Below are positions 63,001-64,000 of a DNA stretch of 64,000 nt, in pieces. The notes beneath the pieces are model-generated. The model was not told the origin of the DNA and did no database searches. It saw nothing but the letters and a program-made list of their open reading frames with translations. The stretch spans positions 39,924-103,923 of the forward strand of contig CAMKQH010000014.1 of NCBI GenBank assembly GCA_946414885.1, read 5' to 3'. This DNA is from an uncultured Lachnospiraceae bacterium (GTDB lineage Bacteria > Bacillota > Clostridia > Lachnospirales > Lachnospiraceae). Position numbers and translations under genes: made by a program. Position 1 is the first letter of the stretch. Every line of letters begins with the position of its first letter.

Positions 63001-63749
63001 GAGACAGTGACGGAGTACGTCCTGAGCTTCCACTGCGCCTCCAGCGTGACGTCCTCAGTGATCTCAACGCTCTCCCCAGGCTGGTAAACCTCTTCACCAA
63101 GTTTCCATCCGGTAAAGTCATGCCCCTCTATCGTCAATGGACATTCCGGGAGTTCATACTCCTCGCCCTTTTCCACCTTAACGGCTTCCATCTCACCTTC
63201 GGCCCCGTTTGGCTCAAAGCTCACAAGCCAGTAATTATCCACGTACTGCGCCTGAATCGTAATTTTGCCCTTAATGATTACGTTGGACAACTTTAAGGCT
63301 CTGATAATGTCCGCCTGCTGTTCCTCCGAAAATTTCTGAAGCTCCGGGTAGACAATAAAATCCGTCAGATCCTCTTCGTAAAAATACTCCTCGGAAAATG
63401 AGCCTTTACTATCGAAAACTTCGAGTCCCACCCTTACGTGCCAATGATCAAACTTTTGAAAGTCAGGGGCAGGATCCGGCACGTGATACAGTTTCACGTA
63501 CTGACCCGACAGACAATTAAAAGAAGTGTCAAATAACCTGGAATCCACGGTCTGCTCCGGATCAGACACCGCAACGCCTTTTCCGCCCGTGACCGTAACC
63601 TTGAATACAAACGTCGACGAAACTGGCGTCTTTCCAGCCTGCGCCGTCATCCCAAATCCCGGCCAACCCAAAATGCCCGTCAGGCACAAAGCCAATGCCA
63701 TTAGCATAACCAACGTGCGACTTTTCCATTTCCTTTCCCTTCGTCTCAT
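60033..63749 (-). CDS. giant secreted leucine-rich-repeat protein C (internalin-like)
   Basis: The 1238-residue protein starts at MRRRERKWKSRTL; AGGAGAGGAACGT precedes this ATG, and the longer frame to 63809 lacks a site. A signal peptide is cut near QAG at about 38. A beta domain like that of protein B is followed by three InlB/B-repeat-like segments (FEPNGAEGEMEAVKV to VTLEAQW, and FSAGGQGTMERAKV). About 20 leucine-rich repeats of 20-22 residues follow (about 430-860), many with Cys at the LxxLxCxxN position. A short InlB-like piece and the shared C-terminal domain (SLTLFDTITIDFKV to MMRYGDSAKDF) end it. It probably binds proteins or glycans at the cell surface. Confidence 0.88.
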   Translation of the reverse strand: MRRRERKWKSRTLVMLMALALCLTGILGWPGFGMTAQAGKTPVSSTFVFKVTVTGGKGVAVSDPEQTVDSRLFDTSFNCLSGQYVKLYHVPDPAPDFQKFDHWHVRVGLEVFDSKGSFSEEYFYEEDLTDFIVYPELQKFSEEQQADIIRALKLSNVIIKGKITIQAQYVDNYWLVSFEPNGAEGEMEAVKVEKGEEYELPECPLTIEGHDFTGWKLGEEVYQPGESVEITEDVTLEAQWKLRTYSVTVSTNAPDHWVSITGGGTYGYGTEATVTATGKTYQNTEYGLLHWKDRDTDEIVSREPSYSFIVTGKRSLLATIAPYTTMDFSAGGGQGTMERAKVLVGEQYVLPECEFTKPGWRFAGWAVRNYDGVYPAGETFTVAYQHFLTATWEEIPELAVPIDEEHFPDSAFRNYLKFTTSINKNGDEWLTSSELAIPNLTLQSQSIETLKGIEYFTELTSLYCNGSKITELDLTNSKKLKTIEIKNTTLSTIKLGGLTELVTLSLDSNELTSLELPEAPSLKTINCNYNKLTSLSVHDFPALESLSCSNNSVLETLTLNNLPALKTLGCQKNKLKTLDVTGFPALTSLACGVNEIESLDVSKNSLLVSLSCEDNKLQSLDVTENKALKALWCSNNQLESLDPSQNKNLEQLYCGSNPIKDLYVVGLTKLKTFDCTLCNQLDSLTLDELPALLTANVTTSESIGNLTLGDTGIGSFACKAIHLDVSKAVQLKELQCSNAGLETLTLGSNTAMTWLYLMNNHLSEFDLSGLTALTYLCVTGNDVKQLDISNNTKLEAVYCEKNQIRNLDLRNNPKIASLDCTTNLITALDVSKNPEIRDYRGTRLRCDNDVVLYTGATEHCQISVSATPAEGGKAYGSGSWIQGEKVSLLADATEEYEFKCWMEGSEVVSEDVIYEFTGEEDRVLTAVFKKRIDTNMRITRRSLTLFDTITIDFKVPVQSFEGYHDPYLLVTQNESTNVLSDAGIVDGYYVFSYRIAPQMMGDLVTAVPVALDEDDEAVKGVSTEYSIAQYCKNMLNRETYQTDEYARFRKLLVDILLYGDAAQAYVGYKTDNLVSRFLTAEQRAMGTDVSIPMTYETVRKKNFATVEEEDKLASIETAALFLEAAVNIQFKYLADDLTDLRVVVTDDEAGEHVIGEYAADANLIDDKGRYYVTFGNLNAAQMRKTVYATVMKGDQRVSNTYRYSIESYVLAVKGMNTLLDYLLDAMMRYGDSAKDFVG

Positions 63750-63857
63750 ACGTTCCTCTCCTCTTTCGAATTTGTATGCTTCCCATGCTTCAGATCTTTC
63801 CATTGGCATTTACCTACTCCACCCTCACGATACCATCATCTCACGTAATATCCCAAA

Positions 63858-63895
63858 AAAATAGTGCCAATGGTCATTCCATTTGGCACTATTTT
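63858..63895 (-). terminator. terminator of the fourth giant gene
   Basis: AAAATAGTGCCAATGG (63858-63873) and CCATTTGGCACTATTTT (63879-63895) pair along their whole length with one bulged base around TCATT. The minus strand continues TTTTTTT. It separates gene C from the partial gene upstream. Confidence 0.9.
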
Positions 63896-63911
63896 AAAAT
63901 AATTACTTTAC

Positions 63912-64000
63912 TTACGATGCGAAGGCTGCAGCGGAATCGCCGTAACGCATCATCGCGTCAAGCAACAGGCCAAGGCTCTCGTAGCCCTCCCTGCCCGTCA
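63912..64000 (-). CDS. C-terminus of a fourth secreted paralogue, 5' end outside window
   Basis: The open frame enters from the window edge and ends LLLDAMMRYGDSAAAFAS with a TAA at 63912-63914. This is the same ending as proteins A, B and C, and the bases from about 63939 to 64000 match copies 1 and 2 of the near-identical block. So the family continues beyond the window. Confidence 0.85.
   Translation of the reverse strand, partial: TGREGYESLGLLLDAMMRYGDSAAAFAS

Overview
The window looks like chromosomal DNA of a gut-type Clostridia, most likely Lachnospiraceae. The evidence is the glgC/glgD pair next to spoVG, a uvrC-hprK-glucokinase-murB-rapZ-whiA-HPr-like cluster, a DnaD/DnaI-type helicase-loader pair, a lone BioY, and very large InlB-repeat secreted proteins. 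There are no rRNA, tRNA, CRISPR or transposase genes.

Layout. (1) 1-4.3 kb, minus strand: an FtsX/ATPase/FtsX ABC module, a small lipoprotein and a truncated S41-type protease. (2) 4.4-18.5 kb: an AT-rich accessory island. One operon (10.3 to 4.5 kb) encodes a secreted 146-residue protein, an FtsX/ATPase/FtsX module and a 75-85 kDa lipoprotein with a solute-binding C-terminal half. A second operon (18.3 to 12.35 kb) starts and ends with two related double-glycine-leader peptides. Between them lie a C39-peptidase ABC exporter, a membrane protein and a second lipoprotein of the same type. I read this as an undescribed class-II-bacteriocin-like system with its exporter and probable self-protection genes. 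A GC-richer ABC-class ATPase gene on the plus strand sits between the two operons. (3) 18.5-30.3 kb, mostly minus strand: a diguanylate cyclase, two tandem MutS-like ATPases, mfd, pth, an HD protein, a gene broken by an in-frame stop, an array of 52-bp hairpin repeats, and spoVG. (4) 30.3-38.8 kb: glgD/glgC facing away from murC, DnaD-like, dnaI, prs and bioY. bioY has a clear BirA-like operator. (5) 38.8-50.2 kb, minus strand: a cytosolic GH9 glucanase, fba, a lipid kinase, and the HPr-like/whiA/rapZ/murB/glcK/hprK/uvrC cluster. (6) 50.3-64 kb, minus strand: three complete giant secreted proteins and the tail of a fourth. All share one C-terminal domain of about 300 residues, part of which is nearly identical at the DNA level between copies.

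How the genes fit together: hprK, the Ser46-bearing HPr-like protein, glucokinase, fba and glgCD point to sugar uptake, carbon control and glycogen storage. uvrC, mfd and the MutS-like genes concern DNA repair. The two ends and the island concern the cell surface and competition with neighbours.
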